From: an uncultured Amaricoccus sp.
Lineage (GTDB): Bacteria > Pseudomonadota > Alphaproteobacteria > Rhodobacterales > Rhodobacteraceae
Assembly (NCBI RefSeq): GCF_937891315.1
Contig: NZ_CALAGI010000060.1
Coordinates: 1-64,000 of the forward strand
DNA length: 64,000 bases
Direction: 5' to 3'
This document shows positions 10,548-18,945 of this stretch, piece after piece. A program made the position numbers and the translations under genes. The notes below the pieces were generated by a model, which worked only from the letters and a program-made list of their open reading frames with translations, was not told the DNA's origin and made no database searches. Position 1 is the stretch's first letter; each line of letters starts with the position of its first letter.

Positions 10548-10559
10548 TTACACGTGTCA
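10548..10559. promoter_or_regulatory. LacI-type operator 3 in front of the regulator gene
   Basis: TTACACGTGTCA, core ACACGTGT at 10550-10557, lies 24 bases upstream of the regulator ATG at 10581. Placement suggests autoregulation. Its centre is 56 bp from operator 2, so looping or cooperative binding is possible. Confidence 0.72.
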
Positions 10560-10580
10560 CATGGCTGGCGGAGGTTATGG

Positions 10581-11615
10581 ATGGCCCGCGGGAAGGTTAC
10601 GAGTCACGACGTTGCACGGGCCGCCGGGGTATCGCGCGCGACAGTATCGATCGTTCTCAACCACTCCAACGCCGCGGTGATCGGAGACGAGACGCGCAAG
10701 CGCGTGCAGGCGGTCGCGGCGGAGCTAGGCTATCGCCCCAACTCGGTGGCGCGAATGCTCAAGAGCGGTCTGACCGAGACCGTCGGCCTGCTCATCACCG
10801 AGCGCCGGTCACTGCTGGTCGATGGCTACATCCCGCTCCTGTTCGACGGCATCGGCAGCGTCCTGCGGCGGAGAGGATATCATGTCCTGCTCGAGACGCT
10901 GTCCCCGACCCGGGGCAAGAACCCCTACACCGACCTCGTGGAGTCGCGTCGCATCGACGGCCTGCTGATGCTGAGCCCGCGCGCCGATGATGCCGCGCTG
11001 ATCGAGCTCATCGAGTCGGACTATCCGATCGTGCTGCTCGGCTCGATCGGGCATCCGAAGGAGATCTCGGTCGGCACCCTGAGCACCGAAGGCCTTCGAG
11101 CCGCGGTCGATCATGTCGTCGGCCTCGGTCATCGCAACATAGGTTCGGTACCGTTCTCGCCTCCAGGATTTGCGGCGGCGGACCATCGTCTCGCCGAGCT
11201 GCGGACATTTCTGGCCGGGAACGGCGTGCAACTCCGCGACGACGCGATCGTTCGCGGCGACTTCAGCGCAGAGAGCGGATATCATGCCACGCTCGAACTC
11301 ATGGCTGCCCGACCCGACCTCACGGCAATCTTCGCGGGGAACGACACGATTGCCCTCGGCGTGATCGGCGCGCTCGCCCAGCTCAAACTGTCGGTGCCGC
11401 GCGACGTCTCGGTCGTCGGCTTTGATGACCTGCCATTCGCCGGATTCATGGCCCCTCCTCTCACGACGGTCCGCATTGACGCCAGACATCAAGGCCAGCA
11501 CGCCGCGGAAGCCTTGCTGCTTCGTTTGACGGGAAAGCCTGTTCCCGAGGCGCGCCGGAAGTTCGATTCCCAGTTCATTGCGCGCGGATCCTGCGCAGTC
11601 CCTCGTTCCACGTGA
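10581..11615 (+). CDS. LacI-family transcriptional regulator of the alpha-galactoside operon
   Basis: 344 residues. The N-terminal helix-turn-helix TSHDVARAAGVSRATVSIVL is followed by the hinge (YRPNSVARMLKSG) and a periplasmic-binding-like effector domain ending near residue 335. The open frame begins at 10539, but GGAGG at 10570-10574 sits 6 bases before the ATG at 10581 (MARGKVTSHDV), which is also the usual family start. The gene is divergent from the operon it is inferred to control, with three operators between them. The effector is probably galactose or an alpha-galactoside; that is inference from the gene context. Confidence 0.92.
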   Translation: MARGKVTSHDVARAAGVSRATVSIVLNHSNAAVIGDETRKRVQAVAAELGYRPNSVARMLKSGLTETVGLLITERRSLLVDGYIPLLFDGIGSVLRRRGYHVLLETLSPTRGKNPYTDLVESRRIDGLLMLSPRADDAALIELIESDYPIVLLGSIGHPKEISVGTLSTEGLRAAVDHVVGLGHRNIGSVPFSPPGFAAADHRLAELRTFLAGNGVQLRDDAIVRGDFSAESGYHATLELMAARPDLTAIFAGNDTIALGVIGALAQLKLSVPRDVSVVGFDDLPFAGFMAPPLTTVRIDARHQGQHAAEALLLRLTGKPVPEARRKFDSQFIARGSCAVPRST

Positions 11616-11703
11616 CCAAAGGCCTGTTCGGAACGGTTCAAACCGGCAACCAACGGGATGGCTCATTGCCTGCGAGGCAAATGCCCGCTCCGTGGCGGAT
11701 CTT

Positions 11704-12386
11704 TCAGCGTCGGCCGGCGGTGCCGGATGGCCTCGCCTGCTCGCCACGACCGGCGGCCGCGCCCGCCCGACTGGACCAGGCACAGGCGGCACCGCCGCGC
11801 CTGCCGCCGGCCGACGCCACGTGCACGCCCACTGTCTGGCCCTGGTAGCGGCCCGTGATCTCGGCCCAGGTCGCCTCTCCGTTTCCGCCCGCGCCGCCGT
11901 CGCCGCCGTTCGGGTAACCGGAGCTCGCCTCCCAAGGCCCGGCCCCGCCGGTTCCGCCGATGGACCGGATGTCCGCCCCGCGCCCGTAGGCGGAGGTGAA
12001 CGATCCCCCCGCGGTGACGCTGACGTCGCCGCCGTCGCCCCCGGCGCTGGTAACGCCGATGTTTCCGTCCTCGACCGACGAACCGCCGGCGCCCCCCACG
12101 CCGCCCGCGGAGAAGACGGTCAAGCCGCTCGCGACGCTGGCCGACGCTCCGCTGACCACCGGGGAGACGGCGATATCGATGTAGCCACCGGCGCCGCCCG
12201 CCCCGCCGGCGCCGCCGTTCTCATGGTCGACGTCGCGCCGGTGAAGCTGATCGCGCAGGCCTCGCCCGTCATCACGCAGGTTGCCCCGATGCCTTGCGCC
12301 GCGGCGAAGCCGGCGGGCGCGACGAGGGCGGAGGTCATCAGAAGACAAGCGAGCGCGGCGCGCGCCGGCGGGAATGCAGGCTGCAT
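11704..12386 (-). pseudogene. Frameshifted autotransporter-type protein, N-terminal fragment
   Basis: A start at 12386 gives a clear signal peptide (MQPAFPPARAALACLLMTSA, then LVAPAGFAAAQ) and GIGATCVMTGEACAISFTGA. Then the frame breaks near 12215-12235. The adjacent frame continues with a Gly-rich surface-protein sequence (NGGAGGAGGAGGYIDIAVSP, later SAGGDGGDVSVTAGGSFTSA and SIGGTGGAGPWEASSGYPNG) until about 11840. There the composition degrades and no passenger or beta-barrel domain follows. Such GGAGG-rich openings are typical of large alphaproteobacterial autotransporters. At least one frameshift plus loss of the whole C-terminal part makes this a pseudogene. A single sequencing error could explain the first break but not the missing barrel. 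Confidence 0.7.
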
Positions 12387-12504
12387 GGGTTTTCTCCAAC
12401 GATCTGGGGGAAGACTTGAAGGTCCGGCGCGGTCGGCGCGCGGACGGGGCTAGAGGCTGCGGTCTCGGTCAGCGGGGCAGTCCAGCCGCCCCGCCGTCTC
12501 TCGC

Positions 12505-13092
12505 TCAGGCGGTCACGACCGCCGGCCTGGCAAGCTTCCGGCGCTGCGTCACGACCCGGACAATGATCGCGGCATGGATCAGGATCGCCGCGCCGAGGCC
12601 GATGACATGGTCCGTCGTGGTGACGGCGCCCGTCCGCGCCAGCACCCAGAGGGTCGCGACGCCGAGAGGGATGAACAGCAGGATGGCGGTGATCAGGCCC
12701 GGATTGTAGCGCCGCATGGCCACGGCCTGGCCGCAATGGGCGAGCGCGTTCACCAGGCTGAGATAGACGGCGATCAGGCCGAGCCCGAGATGGAGCCGCG
12801 CCGCCAGCCAGATGGCGACGGTATCGACGCCCCAGACGCCGACGATGTTGATCACGAAGACGTCGAACCGCGAGAGCAGCTCCTTGCCGCCGCCGATCGT
12901 GGCGTTGATGAACTTGCGAAAGCGGTCGTCGTCGTGTTCCTCGAACTGGTGGAGCATATAGACCGGCAGCTGGAGCCAGATCAGCAGCAGCGGGAGGGAC
13001 CAGCCGCTGGTCAGGACCGGCGTGAGGGCGAGGAGCATGATGGCGGCGAGAAACCCGCCGTAGACCCAGTTGTCGCGCAGGCGAACGAACAT
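12505..13092 (-). CDS. HXXEE-motif membrane protein
   Basis: 195 residues with about five hydrophobic segments. The motif His-Gln-Phe-Glu-Glu-His (YMLHQFEEH, near residue 50) and the conserved later NALAHCGQAV place it in the HXXEE domain family of small integral membrane proteins. Their function is unknown; conserved acidic and histidine residues suggest a metal site or enzyme. GGGGAC precedes the ATG. The gene is divergent from a TetR regulator with 86 bases between, a common sign that the regulator controls it. Confidence 0.82.
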   Translation of the reverse strand: MFVRLRDNWVYGGFLAAIMLLALTPVLTSGWSLPLLLIWLQLPVYMLHQFEEHDDDRFRKFINATIGGGKELLSRFDVFVINIVGVWGVDTVAIWLAARLHLGLGLIAVYLSLVNALAHCGQAVAMRRYNPGLITAILLFIPLGVATLWVLARTGAVTTTDHVIGLGAAILIHAAIIVRVVTQRRKLARPAVVTA

Positions 13093-13134
13093 CGGACGTC
13101 CCCTTTCAAGGTGGCTTGCATGAGAGCAAATTTC

Positions 13135-13162
13135 GATGCATTATAGGCATATTCAATACATC
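13135..13162. promoter_or_regulatory. Candidate TetR operator between HXXEE gene and its regulator
   Basis: Imperfect inverted repeat GATGCATT (13135-13142) and AATACATC (13155-13162), arms matching at 7 of 8 positions with a 12-base spacer. It is the only AT-rich element in the 86-base divergent spacer, just upstream of the TetR start. Confidence 0.45.
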
Positions 13163-13178
13163 AACGCAAGAGTGAAAT

Positions 13179-13832
13179 ATGTCCCCGACCCCGAAACGCG
13201 CCTATCGTTCAGGCCTGCGCGCAACGCAGGCGGACGCGACGCGCCGTGCAATCATCGCCGCCGCCGGCGTGGTCTGCCGCGCCGGCGGATGGCCGAACGC
13301 CACGATCGTCGCGATTGCCAAGGAGGCGGGCGTCTCGAAGGAGACGATCTATGCCGTCTTCGGGACCAAGGTCGCAGTGATCGGCGAGATGGTGAAGGCG
13401 AGCGTCGCCGAGGCGGTGCCGGGCGAGCACTTCCTCGACCAGGAACGGCCGAAGGCCATAGGCGCCACGGTCGATCCAGGCCGTCGGATCGAGCTCTGGG
13501 CCGCCTATCTCACGGAGATCATGCAGCGCGTCTCGCCCTTGATGACCGTGGTGCGCGCCGGCGCGGAGGCCGAGCCGGAAATGGCCGAACTCTACCGGGC
13601 ATTGCACCGCGGACGGCGCGCCAACCTGAGCCGCGTCGCGCAATCGATCCTTGGCGAGGGGGGATCGAAAACTGCCCTGTCCGTCGAATCAGTAACAGAG
13701 ATCCTCTGGCCGCTCGCCAGCCCGGAGATGTTCACCCTGCTCACCGGCGTCGGGGGATACTCCACCGAGCGCTACACTGAGTGGCTCGCGGGAATGTTGA
13801 AGGTCGCGTTGCGGGAACCCGACCGGAGCTGA
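13179..13832 (+). CDS. TetR/AcrR-family transcriptional regulator
   Basis: 217 residues. The N-terminal DNA-binding domain reads TRRAIIAAAGVVCRAGGWPN, then ATIVAIAKEAGVSKETIYAV and FGTKVAVIGEMV (residues about 22-70). The C-terminal ligand domain is not specific enough to name an effector. It is divergent from the HXXEE membrane protein gene and likely represses it and itself. About 210 bases without a gene follow, up to the convergent TPR protein gene. Confidence 0.9.
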   Translation: MSPTPKRAYRSGLRATQADATRRAIIAAAGVVCRAGGWPNATIVAIAKEAGVSKETIYAVFGTKVAVIGEMVKASVAEAVPGEHFLDQERPKAIGATVDPGRRIELWAAYLTEIMQRVSPLMTVVRAGAEAEPEMAELYRALHRGRRANLSRVAQSILGEGGSKTALSVESVTEILWPLASPEMFTLLTGVGGYSTERYTEWLAGMLKVALREPDRS

Positions 13833-14040
13833 TCAACCGACGCCGGGCACGGGCGCGGCGAGCCCCCCGCCCCCGGCCGAAAGAACCGCGAGCAGCCCGT
13901 CGACTGTGATACCGGACGCTACAAACGACGAAACCGCTTCGAGCGCATGTTCGGCAGGCTCGAGGGCTGGCGCCGCATCGCCACCCGATACGACCGATCC
14001 GCCGATACATTCATGAGCGCCATCCGCGGCGGCGCGGCCG

Positions 14041-15711
14041 TCATTTTCCGGGTATGAGTCCTGAGCCCAGGCCGAGCCGCAGCGACTTCTTGAAGCGGGC
14101 GAAGTCCTCCGGGCGGCCGACGCGGGTTCCGACGCGGCTATCGAGGTTGGCAAGAAGATCGGGCGCGTTGGCCACGAGCCAGTCACGCTCGACATGCGCG
14201 GCCTCGATCTCTCCGGCTTCCGCGAAGAGGGCGGCGGCGATCAGATGGTAGATCGGGAGTTGCGGGAAAGCCGCGGCGCGGATGCGGGCCGCGGCCTCCT
14301 TCGCATCGCCGGCGATATAGGCGCAGAGTGCCAGGCCGGTCTCGTAATAGGGCAGCGGGCCGGGATTGCGCGCGACGGCGGACTGCAGGATCGGGCAGCC
14401 TTCGTCCCAGCGACCGGAGAGGGCGAGGCGGTAGCCGTACTCGCCGAGAACCTCGGTGTCGTTCGGGTTGGTGGCGACGGCGACGGCGCCGACGCGCAGC
14501 GCGCCGTCGAAGTCGCCGGCGAGGTAGAGCGCCATCATCTTCGCCTGCAGCGCGCGGACATTGCCCGAATCGAGGATCAGCGCGTGTCGCGCGTCCGCGA
14601 GCGCCTGTTCCAGATCCGGCGACGGGTCGAGACCAAAGCGCATTCCATCGACGCGGATCTCGGCGAGGAGGCCCCAGGCGGTGGCGTACCGCGGGAAGCG
14701 CGCGACGGCCGCCTCGAGGCAGCCGCGGACGGATTGGTAGCCGGCCGCGTCGAGGCGGGCGCGAAAATCGAAATAGGCGAGCGTGCAAGCATAGGCGTCG
14801 CCATCGACCGCGGGCCGGCGGGCACCGTCGCTGGCGTCGGCCTGGAAGACGGCACCGTAGGGTTGGCCGATGGCGGTCGCCGCCGCGCTTGCGATGCGGC
14901 CCTCGGCGGCCAGCGGCTTCTCGGTGTCGAGGCGAACGGAATAACTCTCCGCCCAGACGACGGCGCCGTCGTCGGCGCGGCGCAGCTTCAGTTGGACGCG
15001 CATTTCGTCCGTCTCCCGCGCCACGCCGCCGTCGAGCAGGTAACGCGGGGCGACCGCGCCGTCGGACGGGGTTACGACGACGACGATGTCGCGGAAGCGG
15101 GCGATCTCGCCGATCAGTTCGGCGGTCAGGCCATCGGCGATCCGCGCGACCTCGGCATCGCCGCCGATCGCCGCTATCGGCGAGACGGCGAGACGCGGCA
15201 CATCGGGTTCGGCCGGTTGGGGCGGGTCGCGGCGGGCCGACCAGACGGTGGCCGACGCGACCAAGGCGACCGCCGCCAGCACGCTCGCGAGAGCCCCGAC
15301 GCGCCAACGCGGCGGCGCGGGTGGAGTGGCGGCCACCGACGCGGTGGCGACCGCGCGCGGGGCGAAGCTCGGCGCGTAGCTGCCCTTCGGCACGCCGATC
15401 GCAAGCGGGTCGTCACGGCCGGCGCCGAGGTAGTAACGGTCGAGCGCTCGGCGCAGGTGTCCGGCCTCGACGCGAACGATCGGGTCGGTCTGGGGATCGA
15501 AGGAGGCGTCGCGGCCAAAGACCTCGGTGGCGATCGAGTAGGCCTTGATCCGGTCGGCACGGCCGGCGAGCGCCTCCTCGACGACATAGGCGAGGAAGCG
15601 GCGGTCGCGGTCGGTCGCGTCGAAATCCGGGCTGTCGAGCACGCGCCGAAGCTGGGCACGACAGACCTCGGCATCCGGCACCATGGCGCGCGGCGGCGAA
15701 TCCTCTGACAT
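14041..15711 (-). CDS. Membrane-anchored TPR protein with N-terminal cytoplasmic domain (adenylate-cyclase-associated type)
   Basis: 556 residues. Residues 15-113 (…SPDFDATDRDRRFLAYVV…, KAYSIATEVFGRDASFDPQT, IVRVEAGHLRRALDRYYL) form a conserved alphaproteobacterial module found ahead of TolB-like/TPR or cyclase-type regions. One membrane helix lies at about 138-157, after a Pro/Ala linker. A periplasmic part (LAVSPIAAIGGDAEVARIAD near 175) resembles the TolB-like 'FP…G' region and is followed by TPR-like helical repeats to the end. The layout suggests a CadC-like membrane regulator, but I see no certain winged-helix signature. The effector is unknown. A strong palindrome lies about 100 bases upstream. 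Confidence 0.72.
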   Translation of the reverse strand: MSEDSPPRAMVPDAEVCRAQLRRVLDSPDFDATDRDRRFLAYVVEEALAGRADRIKAYSIATEVFGRDASFDPQTDPIVRVEAGHLRRALDRYYLGAGRDDPLAIGVPKGSYAPSFAPRAVATASVAATPPAPPRWRVGALASVLAAVALVASATVWSARRDPPQPAEPDVPRLAVSPIAAIGGDAEVARIADGLTAELIGEIARFRDIVVVVTPSDGAVAPRYLLDGGVARETDEMRVQLKLRRADDGAVVWAESYSVRLDTEKPLAAEGRIASAAATAIGQPYGAVFQADASDGARRPAVDGDAYACTLAYFDFRARLDAAGYQSVRGCLEAAVARFPRYATAWGLLAEIRVDGMRFGLDPSPDLEQALADARHALILDSGNVRALQAKMMALYLAGDFDGALRVGAVAVATNPNDTEVLGEYGYRLALSGRWDEGCPILQSAVARNPGPLPYYETGLALCAYIAGDAKEAAARIRAAAFPQLPIYHLIAAALFAEAGEIEAAHVERDWLVANAPDLLANLDSRVGTRVGRPEDFARFKKSLRLGLGSGLIPGK

Positions 15712-15809
15712 CTTTCCCCGACCGTCTCGTTCCAGTCACGCCGCTATAGCCTCCGGAGCGCGCTCGGACCAGCGCGCCGAGACGTCGGAAACGCGCAATT
15801 TACCGGCTT

Positions 15810-15832
15810 CCACGGGGTTAATAACCCCGTGG
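15810..15832. promoter_or_regulatory. 23-bp palindrome in a divergent intergenic region
   Basis: Arms CCACGGGGTT (15810-15819) and AACCCCGTGG (15823-15832) are perfectly complementary around the 3-base centre AAT. CCCTTGTTT follows on the plus strand. As RNA it would be a strong terminator-like hairpin; as DNA a symmetric operator. It lies between the start of the TPR membrane protein gene (15711, minus) and the small gene at 15905 (plus), where a terminator would have no obvious gene to end. An operator is therefore equally likely. Confidence 0.6.
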
Positions 15833-15904
15833 CCCTTGTTTCCCGATGGATCGCGGGTGCGATCTCTCCAGCGGGAGGCCACGACGAGCCACGGGCTGGA
15901 GCGA

Positions 15905-16165
15905 ATGCACGAGCTGGAGCCGGCGATCAGGAGATTCCCCGAGTGGGCGGCGCAGGTGGCGCGACTTGCCGAGCGCGACGAGGCGTTTCGCGACATGTGC
16001 GAGGAGCTCGCGGCGGCGGAGGTCGCGCTGATCGGGCTCGGCGACGGCCGGAGTGCCGCGCAAGTGGCGCGGAGAGAGGAATGCGAGGGTTGGATCGTCC
16101 GATTGGTCGAGGAGATGACGGAAGCCCTGCGCCAGTCGGCGGCGCCCGGCCGGGCGCCGTGGTGA
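15905..16165 (+). CDS. Small helical protein, possibly YdcH/DUF465-like
   Basis: 86 residues from MHELEPAIRRFPEWAAQVAR. The sequence is charged and almost entirely helical; RLAERDEAFRDMCEELAAAE recalls the DUF465/YdcH pattern (short protein, residues 'd..F..l..ey'), but the match is loose. No membrane segment or signal peptide. No function is proposed. The start is the first ATG after the 15810 palindrome; the ribosome-binding site is weak. It could be a chance open frame, given the GC content. Confidence 0.45.
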   Translation: MHELEPAIRRFPEWAAQVARLAERDEAFRDMCEELAAAEVALIGLGDGRSAAQVARREECEGWIVRLVEEMTEALRQSAAPGRAPW

Positions 16166-16316
16166 CGGCTTCCCCCGCCCCGGGCGTTCGCGGCTCGCCG
16201 GCGCGCTCGCTCGCCGCGCGCCGGGATCTGTCGGCTGCGACGGTCCGCCACCCCAGAGAGATGCCCCGAAACGGGGCCACCCTGACCGGGGGTTTCCGGT
16301 CGTCCGGAGGAAGACG

Positions 16317-16577
16317 ATGATGAAACGCCTTGCAATGACCGCGGGCATCGCCTGCATGTTCGCCGCGCCCGCGTTCGCGCAAATGGAGGTGACTTGCGGC
16401 GACTACAGCCTGATGGACAACGCCACGCAGATGGAGACGATCGCGAAGATCGAGTCGGAGACTTCGCAGATGTCGGGCGGAGTGCAACTCACCGCCGACC
16501 AGATCCACGAGAAGCTCGCGGCGGAGTGCAAGGACAAGGTCGATGTCCTGATCATCGACATCGCCACCGGCAAGTAG
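16317..16577 (+). CDS. HdeA/HdeB-like small periplasmic protein
   Basis: 86 residues. Signal peptide MMKRLAMTAGIACMFAAPAFA, cleaved near AFA-Q. The mature part starts MEVTCGDYSLMDNATQMETI and carries two cysteines (VTCGDY, AAECKDK) that can form the single disulfide typical of HdeA/HdeB acid-stress chaperones. GGAGG lies 7 bases before the ATG. It precedes two other exported-protein genes in the same direction with short gaps, probably one transcript. Confidence 0.75.
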   Translation: MMKRLAMTAGIACMFAAPAFAQMEVTCGDYSLMDNATQMETIAKIESETSQMSGGVQLTADQIHEKLAAECKDKVDVLIIDIATGK

Positions 16578-16663
16578 CCGCTCCCGTCAGGCGGGGTCCG
16601 GCACTGATCGCCAGGACCCCGATTGACTGCTTCGATCCGCGGCATCTTCCGAGGACACCCACC

Positions 16664-17299
16664 ATGCTCCGCCTCGCCTCCCTGTTCGTCCCGCTCGCCG
16701 CCGCCTTCCTCGCGGCCGCGCCGGGCGTCGCCCAGTCCCAGCCCGCGGCGCCGCCGCACCAGCCGCTCGAGAAGACGATCGGCCAGGCTCGCCCGGAGGT
16801 CGTGCCCTCGCTCATCGTCATGAACGCCGGCGGCGCCGTGCTCGACGGGACGACGCTGACCCTGAAGAACATCGCCGGCAACTCCATCGTGTTCGCCGAC
16901 CGGCCGGTCCGCGCGGCCGGCCACGCGCTGACCAGCACGCTGCTCGACGAGTGGAACCCGAGCTACCCCGACAGCTTCCACGCCGACCCGCCCAATGCCA
17001 CCGTCTCGGTCTTCGGCGACGACGACAAGACGATCCTCGACGCCGTCGTCACCCTGAAGAACCCGACCATGCAGGGCGCCGACCTCGTCTTCGACGTCGA
17101 TGTGCTGGAGGGCAGCCTGACCGGCGCCAACGGTCCGGCGGCGGTGTTCATCGACATCATCGGTCGCCCGCTCACGCCGCTGTCCTTCGCGGGCGTCGCC
17201 CGCCGCACCGCCTATCGCGGCGCGTGGTACGCAGGCGCCGCCGCCGCGGCCGCCCCTCGCCCGGCCTGCGGCTATCCGCCCTATCCGCCGTGCTACTGA
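16664..17299 (+). CDS. Secreted protein of unknown function in HdeA/DUF1254 cassette
   Basis: 211 residues. Signal peptide MLRLASLFVPLAAAFLAAAP, then GVAQSQ. The body (SLIVMNAGGAVLDGTTLTLK, IVFADRPVRAAGHALTS, WNPSYPDSFHADPPNATVSV) is predicted mostly beta. It belongs to a recurring but unnamed family of exported proteins that I recognise only by this pattern and by its position next to DUF1254 genes. The tail is Ala-, Pro- and Tyr-rich with two cysteines (PRPACGYPPYPPCY). GAGGA precedes the ATG, which was chosen over an upstream frame extension lacking any signal peptide. Likely periplasmic. Confidence 0.7.
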   Translation: MLRLASLFVPLAAAFLAAAPGVAQSQPAAPPHQPLEKTIGQARPEVVPSLIVMNAGGAVLDGTTLTLKNIAGNSIVFADRPVRAAGHALTSTLLDEWNPSYPDSFHADPPNATVSVFGDDDKTILDAVVTLKNPTMQGADLVFDVDVLEGSLTGANGPAAVFIDIIGRPLTPLSFAGVARRTAYRGAWYAGAAAAAAPRPACGYPPYPPCY

Positions 17300-17316
17300 C
17301 AAGGAATCCTGTTGAC

Positions 17317-18759
17317 ATGATGCTTTCACGCCGCAACCTCCTCGGGACCGCCGCGCTTCTCGCCGGCGTCTCCCAAGTCGGCCTCGCCGCGGCCCAGGAC
17401 GGCCCGCTCGACGACCTGCGCGAAGGGGGCGCGGACCTCTGGCTCGCGCTCGAAGCCTATGCCTACTTCTACCCGCTCGTGACCATGGAGATGACGAGGC
17501 GGGTGATCACCAACGCCGCCGAGGTCAAGGGCACGCACGGCCCGATGGGCCATCTCATCAAGCTCCGCGAGTATCCCGACGCGAGCTTCCGCGACGTGAC
17601 CGCGCCGAACGCCGACACGCTCTACACCACGAGCTTCGTCGATGTCGGCACGGAGCCGTGGCTCGTCTCGCTGCCGGACTTCGCCGACCGCTACGCGCTC
17701 TTCCCGATGCTCGACGCCTGGACCACGGTGTTCGACGTGCCGGGCAAGCGCACCACCGGCACCGGCCCGCAGACCTGGGCGATCACCGGCCCGGGGTGGA
17801 GCGGCACGCTCCCCGAGGGGGTGGTCGAGTACAAGTCGCCGACGAGCCTCGTCTGGCTCCTCGGTCGCATCTATTGCACCGGGACGCCCGAGGACTACGC
17901 CGCCGTCCACAAGCTGCAGGACGAGATCCGGCTGGCGCCGCTCAGCGCGTGGGACAAGAAGGACTGGACGGCGCCGGCGGGCGTGGTCGATCCGAAGATC
18001 GACATGAAGACGCCGGTGCGCGACCAGGTGAACGCCCTCGACATCGACGCCTATTTCACGCTCGCCTGCGAGCTGATGAAGCACAACCCGCCGGCCGCCG
18101 CCGACGCGCCGCTCCTCGACAAGCTCGCCGACATCGGCATCGTCGCCGGCAAGGACTTCGACGTCTCGAAGCTCGACCCGCTGCTGAAGAAGCGCATCCC
18201 CGACCTGGGGTTCGCGCGGATCATGCTGCACTTCAAGGACAGCGGCGGACAGGTGAAGAACATCGACGGCTGGGGCTTTACCCTGCTGACCGGGCTCTAT
18301 GGCACCGAATATCTGCAGCGGGCGCTGATCGCGGCGATCGGCCTCGGCGCCAACCGCCCGCAGGACGCGGTCTATCCGACCTCGACGGCCCCCGCCGGCC
18401 TCCTGCCGTTCCGGCACTATACCGGGTCGGAGAAGTGGGTCCTGACCTTCCCGAAAGGTGCTCTGCCGCCGGTGCGGGGCTTCTGGTCGCTGACGATGTA
18501 CGACGAGAAGTACTTCTTCGTTGCCAATCCCATTGACCGCTATTCGATCAGCGAGCGCCAGTCGCTGCAGGCGAACGCGGACGGGTCGGTCGATATCCTG
18601 ATCCAGCACGAGAGTCCGGGGAAGGACAAGGAGTCGAACTGGCTGCCGGCGCCGAAGGACCGCTTCGTCCTGATGCTCCGCCTCTACTGGCCCGACGAGG
18701 GCACCCCGTCGATCCTCGACGGCTCCTGGACGATCCCGGCGGTCCGCCGCGTCGGCTGA
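17317..18759 (+). CDS. DUF1254/DUF1214 exported protein with Tat-type signal
   Basis: 480 residues. The N terminus MMLSRRNLLGTAALLAG has the twin-arginine pattern S-R-R-x-L-L, so the protein is probably exported folded. DUF1254 covers about residues 45-170 (AYAYFYPLVTMEMTRR; RDVTAPNADTLYTTSFVDVG). DUF1214 covers about 355-470 (FPKGALPPVRGFWSLTMYDE, YSISERQSL, ILIQHESPG, MLRLYWP). Catalytic activity of this family is not established. It lies 17 bases after the preceding gene and is probably last in the HdeA-like cassette. AAGGAA stands upstream of the ATG. Confidence 0.88.
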   Translation: MMLSRRNLLGTAALLAGVSQVGLAAAQDGPLDDLREGGADLWLALEAYAYFYPLVTMEMTRRVITNAAEVKGTHGPMGHLIKLREYPDASFRDVTAPNADTLYTTSFVDVGTEPWLVSLPDFADRYALFPMLDAWTTVFDVPGKRTTGTGPQTWAITGPGWSGTLPEGVVEYKSPTSLVWLLGRIYCTGTPEDYAAVHKLQDEIRLAPLSAWDKKDWTAPAGVVDPKIDMKTPVRDQVNALDIDAYFTLACELMKHNPPAAADAPLLDKLADIGIVAGKDFDVSKLDPLLKKRIPDLGFARIMLHFKDSGGQVKNIDGWGFTLLTGLYGTEYLQRALIAAIGLGANRPQDAVYPTSTAPAGLLPFRHYTGSEKWVLTFPKGALPPVRGFWSLTMYDEKYFFVANPIDRYSISERQSLQANADGSVDILIQHESPGKDKESNWLPAPKDRFVLMLRLYWPDEGTPSILDGSWTIPAVRRVG

Positions 18760-18908
18760 AAGCTCGGGTGCCGGCCCCCTTGGTCCGGCACCCCCTCAAC
18801 GGATGCACCGCGCCGCCGGCATGCCGACGCCCGCGGTCGTCCGGCGTTCCACCGGGCTCGGCGAAGGTCGCCCGCTATGTTCCGTGGTGCATTCACTCGG
18901 ATTTTAAG

Positions 18909-18914
18909 TATAAT
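18909..18914 (+). promoter_or_regulatory. Predicted -10 element of the P450-DyP operon
   Basis: A perfect TATAAT in the short AT-rich stretch ATTTTAAGTATAATG, 31 bases before the P450 ATG and 150 bases after the preceding stop. No good -35 hexamer stands at the usual distance (GGTGCA at 17 bases), so an activator may be needed. Confidence 0.5.
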
Positions 18915-18945
18915 GTGACTTCCAGGCAATTTTGGCCGGTTTGTC

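Noticed and set aside
13833..14040. Possible small gene after the TetR gene
   Set aside because: Open frames here extend into the TPR protein gene in other frames and have no ribosome-binding site or similarity.
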